A DNA stretch of 64,000 bases from Artocarpus heterophyllus (taxonomy: Eukaryota > Streptophyta > Magnoliopsida > Rosales > Moraceae). Of this stretch, positions 1-13,899 are shown one piece after another. A program made the translations under genes and the position numbers. Position 1 is the stretch's first letter; every line of letters starts with the position of its first letter. The stretch is taken from the NCBI GenBank assembly GCA_025403435.1, contig CM046354.1:17796424-17860423 (forward strand), read 5' to 3'. Under the pieces are notes generated by a model. It did not search any database. It saw only the letters and a program-made list of their open reading frames with translations, and was not told the DNA's origin.

Positions 1-3000
1 AGTGCTCGATCAGTGAAAGAGCCTGCTTTGGTGCAAATTGGGGAACTTCATGACCAGCTCCTCTTATGGTCACAAAAACTAGCCCCTTGTATTCAACCGT
101 CCAACCTCCAACCTATTAAATAATAATAAAAAAATAACATTTTTTGAATTGTTAAAAAGAGTTATAAATAATAAATATGAAAACAAAATTAGAAATGAAA
201 TATAAATTAAGTTATTACCATACCTGTTTGTTGTTGTACCATGGAGTCCAGTCTTGAGTAATTTCTAATCCAAGCTTTCTCAGTGTGTACCTAGTGGCCG
301 TTACTGGAATTCTCCCATCAGTATCTCCGCTGTTAAGAACATGTATAAAAACTTCATAAATTTTGAGTGCAATTTAGACTAACTTGTTTCCTTGAATTTT
401 TACCCATTTCACCCTTTTGCGCTCCCCTAAAATATTTTATTAGGCACTAAGAACTCTTGTTTATTGGCACTTTTCTCCTTAATTTATAACCCTTTTGGGA
501 ATACGACTAATTTTATTAAAATATTTTTCTTATAAAATTTGAATTACAACTGGTTTGAATCATAATTTTATAGCTCGAACTACGTTCCTAAACAGACTAT
601 TAGAAGTTAAACAAATTATGGATGTTTTATTTAACCGACAATCTGGCATTGAGAAAGCTGAATAACCGAGTAAGGCTGCATCAACACTATACCTGTAAAC
701 CCAAACACGGAGTCCTCCATCTATAAGCTTTCTGATTATAGGAAGAATGGATGCCAGTGCATCTTTCCAGAACGTGATGCTATCACTTAAAAAAAAAAAA
801 AAACCCAGTTAATAATCTTATTGATAATGTCATTGATTCACTATTGTATAAAACGGAAACTCAGTGATCAAATATCAAATGAATCCGTTGATTCGAAATT
901 TTGAGATGGTAGATGTCATAAATAATGAATTCGTTTTACTATATTGTAAAGGTTGATACCTGCAATGGGTCCAGGGATAGGGAATTTTTGTGACATTGGC
1001 ATGCAATGCAGCTTGAACATCAGGCCTATTTAAATAGACCTCCGTGTAATCTGATGCACATGGGTCATATCCTGCTGGTCTTCTGTGCCAGCCTTGCTGT
1101 TGCTAGTACACATGATCAATTTTCAAGCTCAGGTCATTTTCTTGAGGGACACAATCGAAAGAATTAATACTAAATCCATGGAGTGTTATCCCAATATTTT
1201 TGACAATTAAGCCTCTGCATCAATTAGTGAATAAGCTTACTCTAATCAAGTTATAATGCTATTGCTACCTACATCACTAGTTGTGTCTAACAAGATGCTT
1301 TTGATTTACACTTCTCGATGTGACTCCTATGTCCTCTTGTTTTTATCTTCTTTTATGTTGTTCTAATAATATCATGTCATGTTAACTCAAATGCCATGTT
1401 AGCTAAAATATTTTTATTGTCGCGTCATGATGTTATTGGTGGGACACAAAAAAGAACGCAAAAACAAAAAATGGTCGAATCCCAAATTTAGCATATACAT
1501 TATAGTTCACATACTTGATTGAACACCATTTAGACTTCTTATTTTAGGTATGGTACTAATGTATCCTTTTTGAAAGAAGAAACTACATTCTTTTTGGGTA
1601 TATATCAAGGTAATCATCAAAATAATGAAGTAATATGATAAGCCTTAAAATTAATAGATATTGTCGTATTTAATTAATCCTCTTGAGAATGAATACTTAC
1701 AAATTTGTGAAACAAATTATTGTTTGAAGTGGGAAAGCGTTGAACAACTGGGAGTTGCTGCTGCCTTTTGATGGTGCTATTGCCATTGGTGATACATGTG
1801 GGAGTATACAAGCTATACATGTCAATAATGTAGTACACATCAAAGTATTGGTCAAGCAGATTATTACATTCTTTTGGTGGATTTGGATCACTGAAATTGC
1901 ATTTGCTCTTAATGTTGTCGTATAGAGTGTCTGAAATTACTGCATGGTCCCATGCATAATCAATCATGCCCTTCTGATCCGTTTCGTCGTCTAATAGTGC
2001 GTTTCCTATCTGCAACCATATTGCGTATACACCAAAACGAGAGTATTGCAATTAAAATTTTTAAACAATATGAAAATATTATTGTATTATCTTTTTCCAC
2101 GGTGAAAAGCTGTCATTTTTTATTTATTTTATTTATGCTTTCCTTTCTTTTATTTTTAATGCTTATGTAGTGATACAAGATGGTAGATTAATGTGTATGA
2201 CATCATGCAATATATGTTGTTAGCGGTAAAGCGTAAAAATTTTTCCAATGACGGTGGTACAAAAAATTATAGACAACTATTTACTAAAATATGGCTACAA
2301 CATTTGTTTTAATTATTTCGTTGGAGCATAATTATATATTTTTCTTATACAATAAAGGGCACAGTTGATTATTCAGGAGAATTTTAGGACTAAAACTCAC
2401 TTTTTTAAAATATAAATGGTGCACAATTAATGTTTTATTAGATTTTAGGGCTAAAAATTATTTTTTAAAAAAATTTTAGTGTTGGCACAAATCATATTTT
2501 CTAAAAATTTCAGGGCTAAAATTTAATTCTTAAAAAAATTGCCGACACTCAAGTGGCTTTTGCTTCACCACAGAATGTTGTGTATTGGGGGAAACAATTT
2601 GAGAAGAAGAGTCCTCGTGAAGGAAATAACTTCAAGCGTAAAAAAAGGTGATATGTAGTAATTTCACACATACAAATGATAATCCTTCTACTATTTTCCC
2701 TTTGTAATGTTTGCAAAATGTTTAATGAGGTTAATAATCTTACCATGAAGCCTTTGAGATTTATGTAATTTCTCTTTTGCACGTGTTTGTTTTTGTCAAA
2801 AATGACCTCGGAAAGTTGTGGAACATAATGCCCTGAGGAAGTCATGTGCAGATTGAAGTGATCAGTTTATTATAAACAATAAAATTAAAAAAACTTACTG
2901 CATATGCTTTGTCTAATTATTTTTTCCACAAGAATAAATATATTTTTTTAAAACATTGTCTCTATATTTTCAAGAACTTCAGTTTATTACCTATCATGTT

Positions 3001-3065
3001 ATCCATGCATATATGATGATCAATACTATAAACAGTAACAAAACTCAACAATTCATTCAAATGTG

Positions 3066-3077
3066 TCAATACTATAA
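3066..3077. other. Deletion scar with templated filler in SCPL copy A
   Basis: The sequence TCAATACTATAA at the breakpoint is an exact copy of the 12-mer at 3020-3031, about 45 bp away. Copy B has unrelated sequence at both sides of the breakpoint (38960 and 40215). Copied filler beside a large deletion is the usual mark of polymerase-theta-type end joining. The mechanism is inferred; the sequence identity is seen directly. Confidence 0.75.
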
Positions 3078-4566
3078 GGGTTGAACTTTAGCTTAGGTTT
3101 GCTGCCTTTTTGAGGAAAGAAAGGACCTAGTTCTTCTGCTGCTCCAAATCCAATTGAGGAACACCCAGGGCCTGTAAATTACAATTATTTACAAAGATTC
3201 ATAATCATGTGTAAAGCTATATATGTATATATATTTATGTTTATGAAAAGAAATTAAACACAAAAAATACTCTAGCAATTCAACAAGGTGTCAAAAGTTA
3301 ATTGAAGGACAATCACTAAGAAAAACGAAACATCCTTATTCGTTGAAGAATGCCGTAACTGTCACAAGGTGACGAGGTAGGTCACACTAAATATCTCAAG
3401 CGACCTCATGTCTAGTCGTGATGCAACAATGAAATCTTATGTCAGCCTCATGAGGGTCATGTTTGTCTCGCAGTGTCACTGGTGGGTAGTGGTTGTGTTG
3501 TGCTAGTGGTTCTTGGTGTCAGCTGTTTGAAAGAAAGATGTTTATGTTTTGAGGTCATTTTGGTATTTTTGCATTCTAGAATACCTATTTTTGAAAATAA
3601 AATTAGAAAAGAGAAATTGGATTTTTTTTTTGGTAGGATCTCAAAATATTAGCTTTCCCCTAATTGCCCAAACCGCCACTCTTCATCAATGAAGATATAG
3701 AATAAATAGTATTGGTTAGCAAATTTTGTACACAGTTTAATATCAATAATAATTAAGGTGTCAAGACTTGTCACATTTTAATTCTGAGTGTCACTATGTG
3801 TCTGTTAATTTGGGTTGTTGAACAAGCTAGTTGCCACATCATTTTCATGTTAGAAATCGATAAAAATATTGGCAATATTACTGAGAACAAATCCTACATA
3901 TTTTGTTAGCATTTTTATTGGGCTTAGGTCATGGAGAGGCTTAGAACAAATAAGTGGGCAAGTAATTAATGTGACTATCTAACTTTGTGGTGCCGTAGAT
4001 ATATATATGCTTGGTACTGCTTTTGTTGTGTAAAGGAATACTTATCTAACTACGCCCTTATACACTAAATATTATTATTCTTTTTTATCTCTCTTTAGGC
4101 ATGTTTACTTTCTATCAAAAACAAATGGAAAGTAACTAGTGATTTCCTCTCTTTTAATAATATGTTTACTTATAAATTAATAATGAGAATTTTATATGCC
4201 TCGCACAATAAAGGGAATAAGAAAAGAGAATGTCAATCCTCACATTCCCTTTAATATTGATTCCCTATCAAAAAGAATAAATGCTACATTTACATAGGTT
4301 TCCAAATTGAAATGTTATTAGCTAAGGGATATAGTTACGTAAAAAGGACATTTTTCTAATTAATTGAGTGGGATCCCAATTCCTAAATAAGTAAACACTA
4401 AAAAGGTAATGTAATTGTTTTCTATTATACCATCAAATGGATAAATAAACATAAGAAAGGAAATAAATAATCCTCAGTCTAATTACGATATTTTCTCGTC
4501 GTCCCTTTATCTTTTGCATTATATTCTTTAACGGTTTGGTAAACATGCCTTTTATGTAAAAAATTA

Positions 4567-4940
4567 GGGTTAATAACACAAACGGTTTTTGAGGTTTACC
4601 CTCGGTCCTATTTTAGATCATGATGTTTAAAAAGCCATTTAGTCTCTAATCTATTATGTTGTTTCAGTTTCAATTCCTTCATTGATTAAGCATTAAATAT
4701 TTAATAGAAAACTTTTAAGATGTCCCTCTTTGGTCATTAGTCTATTATTTTGTTCACTTTTAGTCTTTCTATTTGAACAAATTAGTGATTAAAGTGGGTC
4801 ATAATAAAAGTTTTGTTAAACATATAACACCTGACTAACTGAAGGATTGAAATTGAAACAAAAAAGTAGATTAAGGACTAAAGTAGGACTTTTTAAACGT
4901 CATGAACTAAAGTTGGATTGAGGATAAACATTGGTAACCC
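4567..4940. repeat. Foldback (MITE-like) element in SCPL-A intron 1
   Basis: The left end GGGTTAATAACACAAACGG and the reverse complement of the right end (GGGTTACCAATG) start two arms of roughly 150 bp. They remain alignable inward, sharing for example ATG-TTTAAAAAG followed by TTTAGTC. No clear target duplication was found, so the superfamily is unassigned. The same element lies in intron 1 of copy B (41720-42550), where a solo LTR splits it, so it predates the gene duplication. Confidence 0.65.
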
Positions 4941-6071
4941 TTTGTGAGATAATAGAGAAAAACATGTAGACACTGAACTAAAGTAGGGAATTAATGGGGG
5001 ACTGGTCGTTATTACCTGATGAAATTCTCATTTCCACGTGTTAACGTTGCATTTTTAAGATTAATATGAGTTGTCTGATATCTTTTAAGTATACGACAAG
5101 GGGTTTAATTAGGTTAGACAATAAAAATGGAGAGATCAAAGCGAAAAATAATCCTTCTAATAAGAATAAGAATAAGAACGATAATAATGACAATTAAACA
5201 TTCATTACTAACTGTATTTATTTGCTTCCCAATAATACATCGTGAAATTACTTGAATTAATAATAATAATAATCGTAAACCATATAATGTTCCTCCAAAA
5301 ACAAAGAAAAAAGGTCAGAAAATCATTCAAAAAAAGAGAAGAAAAAAAAATCCCGAGGATCGTGATAAGGACCTTTGACTAGTGCACCTTATATTAAGAT
5401 AAGGGAATAACAACCACATATTGACTGTAAGGATCCCTATCTTAATTTTCAAAGAAAGGGTACTTAGTCTTAGGATATTTCGCTCATAATTATTACAAAT
5501 AAGATTCACTAATATGGATGACGTTATTTATATATTTATTAATCAATTAACGGACCATTTTTCACAATTTGGTTTGTTTGTTCATTTTTTTAAAGGATTG
5601 TTCATTTCTTTTATGATGACCATTTTTCATGATTACATGTCCATTATTTGGTCCAACAAACATGAAATGACCATCATTTTTCATTACTATACGTCAATTA
5701 GAATTTGGCATAACTAACTCAACTCAGGAGGACATTTTTTTTGGTTGGCTTAGGTGGTAAAATTTAATTCTAGCTAGGTAATAATGCAAATTTAATTATC
5801 TTTCCAAGCGGAATCTACACAAACTATTATCGCCGGATGAAATTAAGCCAGGTGCTAAGTGCTCAAAGTTTATATGCCCCATGCATATAAATTTGGTTTT
5901 CATTACAGCAACGTGGTGACTTATAGTGCGAATTGAGAAAATAGTTTGAACTGGAATTTTGTGTGGTTGCAACCAATTTTTCTACCGTGATTTTTCTTAA
6001 ATATCATAGTATTTTTAGTTCCAAGTAGTTTTAACCACGTTTCTTAATGTCCTATTAACTAATCAAGTTCA

Positions 6072-6587
<516 letters not shown>

Positions 6588-7344
6588 TTAGATCAATGGT
6601 TTCAAAATCTATAAAAATTTTCTCGGAGAAGTCGTATATTGGCGAAAGTTTCAAACTCAAAAGATTCGAATCTTGTGTAGTTTTGCTGTCAACTCATTCC
6701 GTTGGAAGTATGTACAGATCCCCATTCCCTATTTTTATTCCCTAAAGGGCCAGACACCGTTTTCTTTTTTGTTAGCATATGATTCTGAGAGCAGGTATGG
6801 ATATCAATGCGATTGGCTAATTATAATATTGATTATCTTGGCAACTCTTTGCTTCCAGAAGAGTCAAAGGGCATTAATCCTTTTGAGTGGGATAATATCC
6901 GCCCTTTTTCCTATGTTGGGGGATTTTCTTTTGCCAAGAAAATATTAGGGGATATTTGTTATGTGGTGATAAATGGTAATTGATTTCGCGGGGAGAGTGA
7001 GAATAAGTGATATGATTTCTAGAAAAATATAATTTAATGTGTTTGTTTGTGCATGTAAATTGCATGAGAATTTGAATACTTTCCAAATACAGTCCCCAAA
7101 TAGTTACACCGTTGAGTCTATTGCTAGAGGAGAAAATCAATATATTGCTTATATAGCATGCCCTTGGACCTTATAATCTCTTTTACATTATTAGCTTTTT
7201 TAGAGAATTTTTTTCTATTGCTTTTGTACATTGTCAAAGTTTACATAGTGATATTATTAAAACTAAACTATAAATCAATATAACGGAGATGATGATCATA
7301 TAAGTGAAAGTATTAAAATCGAAGATTAGAATATATACATAGTT

Positions 7345-8127
7345 GATATTATGCACGATACTAATCATATTATTCTGTAAGAACAAATATGTAGGAGAAA
7401 AGAGGTATGAAACTTGGAGGAATTTCACGACATATATTACGTATGAAAAAAAAAATCATAATTACATATGACCATCATTTCACATAGAAGTGTGGTGGGG
7501 CATAAAAAAAAACTTTATTAAACTTTATATGGGCAGAAATCATATGGTGCTAATTTTCAAAAAAAAAAAAATCATATGGTGCTAATATATAGTCCAAAGT
7601 TTAGTAATGCCGACTAACCTTAGAATAGTTAAAGAGGTAGATAGTCCTTACAACAAAAGCTGGCAAAAAATATATGGGAATCAAAGAAACCAAACCATTT
7701 CCTTTGGTCTTCCGTCATTATTTTATCTATAGAAGTTTAGTGATAACCTATTGTGAGTTTAATTTTGGTCACACCTTTGCCGACTTCTCACACAAGACAA
7801 CATGCATTTCAAAAGAGAAAAAAAATTGTTGATTTAGACTCTCCTGAATTAATTATTTTCTTTTGACAATTTCTCTCGTACTCAACCTTACAAGTCTCAT
7901 AATCTACCCAATAAACTCTCACCCTATCCCCTCATGCGAGTTTTCCTATGCAGAGAACACAGACTAGTTAATTAAGGGAAACTTCTCCTGTGAAAATCTT
8001 TATTGGTGATGCATATTTAAAACAGTAGAATCGATTAAAATTATTTTTTTCATTTTATTTATTTATTTATTTACTTTTATAGATGCCCAAAGACAGATAC
8101 CACTGATTAGGGATCTTTATTAGTTCC
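7345..8127. other. Segment present upstream of copy A but absent upstream of copy B
   Basis: In unit 2 the sequence passes directly from ATATATACATAGTT to CCTAAAAAAGG (44950-44975). In unit 1 the two halves are about 0.78 kb apart, each ending in TAGTT. The interval does not have TG...CA ends, so a deletion in unit 2 between 5-bp direct repeats fits better than an insertion in unit 1. Any regulatory effect on copy B is unknown. Confidence 0.6.
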
Positions 8128-9469
8128 TAAAAAAAGATTGCCTTAATAAAAAAGAAAAAAATTGGACGGCTTAACTAACACAAAAATCCCCAATTAAATT
8201 ATTAGTAACGAACCATTCATGCATTTTTTGTGGTCGTGCGGTCAATTGCCTTGAGATGAAATTACCTTTTTCTCCCATTCTTGTTACTCTTTTTTTTTTT
8301 AAAAAAAATAAATTTGGGTTTTGGTCAATTGCTTTCAGATGAAACCTTTGAAATATCCGCAAGGGCAACCAAATAAAGAGGAATGGTCCACTGGCAATGA
8401 CCTGTAGTCCCACTAGAAACTAATCTATCAAGTGACCATACATATATTAAGTAACCATAAAAAAGCACAATAACTGTACCGTATATTGCAGGTTGTCTTT
8501 TCCTTTGGCCGTAAGAGAAGAAAGTTTTAGTTAGGGTGATGAATTACGATAAAGAGCTATTAAATTAGGAGTACCAAATTAAATCCTATGGTAGAATTGA
8601 CTGCGGGAAAAATTCCAGCGTAGCCCTTTATTGCCCAGAGAAGTCGAAGATGTTTCATACCAAACTTGTTTCTCAGAGATCACAGGCCCGTTATTTTTTA
8701 TCAGTTTTTTATTTGTTAGCATTTAACGGGTTATGGGGTAGTGATTACAAGCATATAGTCTTACGGTAAATCCATACCAAACCCTATCAAAAGGTAAAAA
8801 GTTCAAATCCCAATCACAAATTAAAGAAAAGAGCAAGGTAAGTTCAAGTTAAAGACACTAAAATTGAGCAGGATAGAATTTTCGTTTATGTTTGGAAAAC
8901 GGGTTATGAATTGAAACCAGTATTATGGATATCCTTGGAACAATATCAGTACTTATTATACATGAACCCAATTAGATATAAGAGATTCTCATTTTAAAAA
9001 TTTTAAAGCTTACATCTTAATGGTTATCCTAAAAATTACTTTACAAAAAGAGATTAATTTGTAGTTTAAGATCTTGCGATAAATTTATGTATGAATTTAG
9101 AGCTACGTTACGCCTGCAATCAGAGCTCGAGCCTAGTATAGCTTCCACATGCAAACAGATTTGTTCTAGATGTCCAACTACTATTCTTTCCCTATTTATT
9201 GATTGGTGACTTTCAGTACAGGAGAAAACATTAATTAATGTTGTCAAAATATGATCTCTACGTGTATGGCATATGTGTTCTAGGCATGTGACATATATTA
9301 TATAAATAATTTTGGCTTGCAATGAAATTTAATTTTACATTCTATGACTTGTAGTATTAAGTTTGATGTATCCATTAGCAACTCAATAAGAATTTCTCCC
9401 AGTTAAACCAAGTAGATTTTAAGCCATGCATGCAACAAGATACAAGACAAAACACATGTGATTGCTTAA

Positions 9470-10230
9470 GCCTAGAGGTCTAACATGACCCAGCCCTTTT
9501 GACCCTAGGCTCATGATGGGCTTAGGCCTGCCAGGCCTCACCCTCTACAATAGAGGATCATGCCTAGGCCGGGCATAAGGGAAAACCCTCAGATGTAGCT
9601 TTGGCCCAAGCCTTAGCCTTTGAAGGGTTATGCCGTGCCAGGCCTAGGCCCAAGCCCTGCAAGATCGGTCCTTAAATTTTTTTATGTATTTTTAATGAGT
9701 TATAATAAAAAAATTAACAACTATAGCATTATGGGACTACTAAGGCACCGTTTGGTTTTGTTCTTAGAATTTTTGAAAATATTTTCACACGTTTTTCAAG
9801 GCAAAAATTTTAAAAACACTCTTACTACAATTCTCAAAAAATTCTCATTTTTCAAAACAAAAATATTTTTACCTATTTTGAAAACAATACCAAACGACCC
9901 CTAAGTGTAAAGAAAGATTTCTAAATAGCATATAGAGTATTGGAAAAAGAAAATTTCCTATCTTTTTCAATATGTAACTAGTGCAAATTTATATTTTAAA
10001 CTTGTGATATAGGTATGAACATAATAAGTATAGTAAAAAATAAAACATTACATAAATAAGTATAGTGATTGAAAGATTTATATTTCTCTTAAAGTTTTAA
10101 GATTCAAATATTGAGGAAGGTAAAATAGGTATATTTTTTAAAACAATAAAATGGCCTTGGTATGCCAGGGCCAGGCTAGGCCCTGCACTATAGAAGGATG
10201 AGCCAGGCGATCCTTACTTTCAGTCATGTA
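9470..10230. repeat. GC-rich palindromic repeat with an AT-rich core
   Basis: Both ends are rich in GGCCTAGGC and GCCAGGC words in a very AT-rich setting, for example TAGGCCTGCCAGGCC near 9520 and CCAGGGCCAGGCTAGGCC near 10165. The related copy in unit 2 is about 48520-49060. The ends look like inverted or clustered repeats of an old transposon, but I could not define termini or assign a family. Confidence 0.4.
9744..9901. mobile_element. Tourist-like (PIF/Harbinger) MITE, unit 1 only
   Basis: This is a 158-bp insertion with terminal inverted repeats: GGCACCGTTTGGTTTTGTT at the left and, read from the right end, GGGGTCGTTTGGTATTGTTT. It is flanked by TAA direct repeats (9741-9743 and 9902-9904). 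Unit 2 has the uninterrupted site with a single TAA at 48752-48754. The 3-bp TAA duplication and these termini are typical of Tourist-type MITEs. It has no coding capacity. Confidence 0.8.
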
Positions 10231-11364
10231 ATAAAATACAACAACTTAAAGGGTTAATTTTAAAACTTTTTTTATGCGTTTTCTATTTGAAATGAGAACT
10301 AGGCATAATACCACTGATAAGCATTGTTAACCAACACTAACCTCTCTTTTTTGCCTCCTTTTGTTTCTTTCTTTTAATCCATTTTGTCAATAATGTTTTT
10401 ACCATAATACAAACATAAACTATTATCATCACCAGAAAACAAATCCTAATGCAATCGTATCCTTTTCTTTCTCCTCCCTCTCTTTTCTTGTCATCTCTCT
10501 CATTCCCTCCCATCTCTCCCTCTCCTTCTTTATTCCCCTATAGAACAACCCTTTTTACGTGACGGTTACAAAACTATATTATCTTATGCATATTTTAGTG
10601 TAATCACTTAGTTTCGCAGAGTAATTTTTTAAAACATAAAAATAATTAGTTTAAAACTATTTCTTTAAAAACATTTCTTAAATTAAAATAAATCCTTTTT
10701 AAAACATTTCTAAATTAAATATCGTTGTTAACTTTCTTATTGGAACTAAGTATATTTGTTACAACATAATAAAGTAACTACTGCAACATGTTAACCATGA
10801 AATTATTTTGACTAGGATTGTGTGACTGCAACCTTAGTCTCTTAAGTATATTTACATAAAACTAATTGAACATTACCGCAAAAGATTTATTTGCTTAAGC
10901 GGTATCTATTCTCTTCTCTACCCTTCATCCGCTACTCACCATTGTCAATCAAATGTTGCTAGAAGGTTTTTTACCTATTCATAAACATACTTGCATGAGT
11001 TTTCGGTCAACAAGTAATAAATGATACTCGCAAAGTATAATTGAAAACATTTAATGAATCATGCATAAGTTAATTATGCTTTCTTTTGAACATATCTTAT
11101 CATATATAATGGGCCCGAGTGTTCATACTAGTTGCACACGATCCTTGTGAGGTTAAGATTCGCGAGGTCTCCAACAACTCCAAGATCATAAACTTAACTT
11201 AAGTCCTCCCTGTAGGTCGAGAGGTTGGTACGACACTATTAATTTATCTTGTTTTTTTGTTTCACCTTAACTTATTATGTGTATGTAGTATGATGCTACA
11301 TAATTTCAAATGTTGTATATCATAAATATGCTTGACTTAAATGGAGTATATAATATACTTTAAA
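10231..11364. other. AT-rich repeat-derived flank, no gene seen
   Basis: Non-coding sequence shared with unit 2 (about 49060-50250). It includes a pyrimidine-rich stretch near 10440-10545. Near 11105-11250 the sequence resembles the outer part of a decayed gypsy-type LTR read on the minus strand. No reading frame or RNA gene can be supported. Confidence 0.5.
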
Positions 11365-11560
11365 ACTGCATAGATCACATATGGTGTATGACATAATCGT
11401 GGCATGCCATAACATAATATGACATATCATACCATGGCATACCCTAACATAGCATAATATAACACAACATATTATGACATAATATAAAATAGCATGACGT
11501 AGTATAGCATAACATAACATAGCATAAGCTTGGCATGATATAGCATAGCATTAATCATGC
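11365..11560. repeat. Short AT-rich tandem array (CATA-AACATAG-type units)
   Basis: About 190 bp made of degenerate units such as CATAACATAG, CATAATATAA and CATGATATAG. At the same place in unit 2 (about 50245-50265) the sequence goes directly from the CATCACATGTGGTG region to GAGATTCTTACTTA. The array was therefore expanded in unit 1 or lost from unit 2. Its long minus-strand reading frame is an artefact of the repeat. Confidence 0.65.
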
Positions 11561-13899
11561 ATTTCATATTTTGCATAAAGCATATAAAAACATATAAAAA
11601 CCATAGTTTTCATGCTACAAGTGAGATTCTTACTTATGTGGTTTCTAGAAAATAGATTCTGCTATCTCGTCAGGTTCCTATCCACTCACAGTTAAGTTAT
11701 GTGGAAAAACACCTAATGAGTGTGTGAGCTTAACTTGTTCTATACTAATTAATTTAGCATTTTGTAAAAAGAAAATTAAATTCTTTCCTAAAAGAATTAT
11801 CGTTTATTATCGGAATACGTGACTATTTAGGTAGTTAACATGTTAATTAAGCTAAATCCTTATAACTTAGAATTTCACTTCTTAATTTCCTATAATTGAT
11901 CATACTAATGTATAATTAATGTATTAATTATGTAATTAATTAATTATTGTCTTCTTATAACTTAGCTTGATAATCATCCCATACTATTTATGTTAGGCTC
12001 ATATTTATACAAAAGGTCCATTTGAATATGAATAGTAACATTTGGCCCATAAGCCCATATCTGGTTACTCTTCATTTCAATAGGCCAATATGGCCCACTG
12101 ACAACACTAGAGGAGTTCTATAGTGTCTTGAATATTGAGCCGAGAGGGATTTTGGTCCCAAAAAATTCTTTAGATGCTTGGGCTCATAATTTGGCATTCT
12201 AACATGGTGGGTTTTTCATGAATCCTATTTAAGAAAAACCATTTGAACAATCCTTATAGTTGTCTAAGAAAACCTCATGTTTTGTATGTAAAATTTCGTG
12301 TCAAAATCATATCCTAAAATAGAGTCTGGATTTGATAAAACTATGAGCTATAGACTTGTATAGTCTTTTGAGTTCTACAATTCCTTTATTGGTCATAAAA
12401 TATAATTCTGCCATGGAACAAGAGTTTTTGTTAAAAACTAGTATTGTAGAGGCTTTTTTATGGTAATTTTGTACACCATCGAATAAATATATGTTAGAGA
12501 CAGTTTTCTTAAAAATATCCTTCATGAAAGTTTCTCATTTTAACAAGTTCTAGAACTTTCATTTTTTTTAAATCGTGCTTTTTGTCTTTAATATATCTGC
12601 ATTTAGTGATTTATCAAAATTAACTGAATTAAAAAGTTTTCTATAAAAAGTTTTTACTGCTTTTCAAAATCTATTTTAAACTTCCTTTTGTAGGCAAAAT
12701 CTTAAAAAATTTTCTTCATAAAAATTCTTTGTTTCGTCAAGATCTAAAATTTTTATGTTTAACAAAAATCGTGATTCAAACTTTTCAAGGATTGTTTTTG
12801 CCAAAACAAAAAATTGCACCGTTTTTTAAACTTAAGCTATGCAATTTCGAAAATCTACCTGAAACGTTGTTTTAGAGGTAGAATCATAAAAAACTTTCTT
12901 CACGATATTCTTTATTTTATTGACACCTAAAATTTTGTGTTTTGCAAAAATCATGATTCTATCTCTAAAAGGCTTGTTTTCGCAAAAAACTCTAGCTGCC
13001 TTAAGCTAAAATAATTTTGGCCCAGTTCTTTAAAATAGTTCAGAACTCCATCTTAGAGTTGGAATCTCAGGAATACTCAGTCATGAACATTTGTTCAAAT
13101 TGACCCACAAAGGGCTTGTTCTTGGACTTAAAACATACAAGAAATTTTTGTTCCTAAGAACCTATTTCAAAACTCATTCATACATACACTAACCATCATA
13201 CTATCAACAAACATAATCATAAATTTAAACACACTCGTAGGAGTTTATTACATGGTCTTAAACATAAATACATGTAAACTTAATCATATTTAAGAATGAA
13301 AATGTATTGGGTTAAGATTTACCGTTGATGACTATCCCTTTAAGCAAACTTCCTCTCTTTCTCCATTTTCCTCTTGATTTGATAAATTTGAGTGAGTGGA
13401 GAGGTGAAATTTTTAGAGAGAGAGAGAGAGGAAAATGGAACAGGTTTGGCTCTAAATAAAATGGGAGAGAAAAAAGGGCAAGAAAATGAGCCTTAGCAGT
13501 CTTGGAGCTTATTTATAGATCTTCTCAAATTTTTGGTTAATTTTCCAACATTAATTTATTAAGCAACTAAGTGGGTTTTCAAGAGGCTAAATTTTTCTTA
13601 TTCTCCCATGAGAATGGCACCAATGCTAGTGGAAAAAGAGAGAGAAATTAGCTTGATCACTGGCATCAGCCTTTTCATTTTTCATGTGCTCTAATCTTGT
13701 TCCTTCGTCCCCATACTTTACCCATATGTTCTCATAAATTGTGGAACCGGGTCTCATCATGTTTGGCTAATCGGCTAGTTAATAGGAGATTTTTGGTTCT
13801 TGATGGGTCTTCTAATCTCGCTTAATTGTTGTCTAAAACTATATCTGAATTAATCGGTAACGACGTTATCTCTAAATCGTTACTAAAGTTGGACTACTA
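11561..13899. other. Decayed LTR-like sequence, no gene seen
   Basis: AT-rich, non-coding and collinear with 50265-52560 in unit 2. A minus-strand CT/GA-rich stretch near 13370-13450 and the neighbouring sequence resemble the 5' part of an old LTR promoter-leader region, but no termini could be fixed. Reading frames here are short and not conserved between the two units. Confidence 0.45.

Noticed and set aside
1740..1925. Plus-strand frames opposite SCPL exon 6 (also 37628-37816, 62840-63025)
   Set aside because: They are antisense shadows of a strongly conserved exon and carry no domain of their own.
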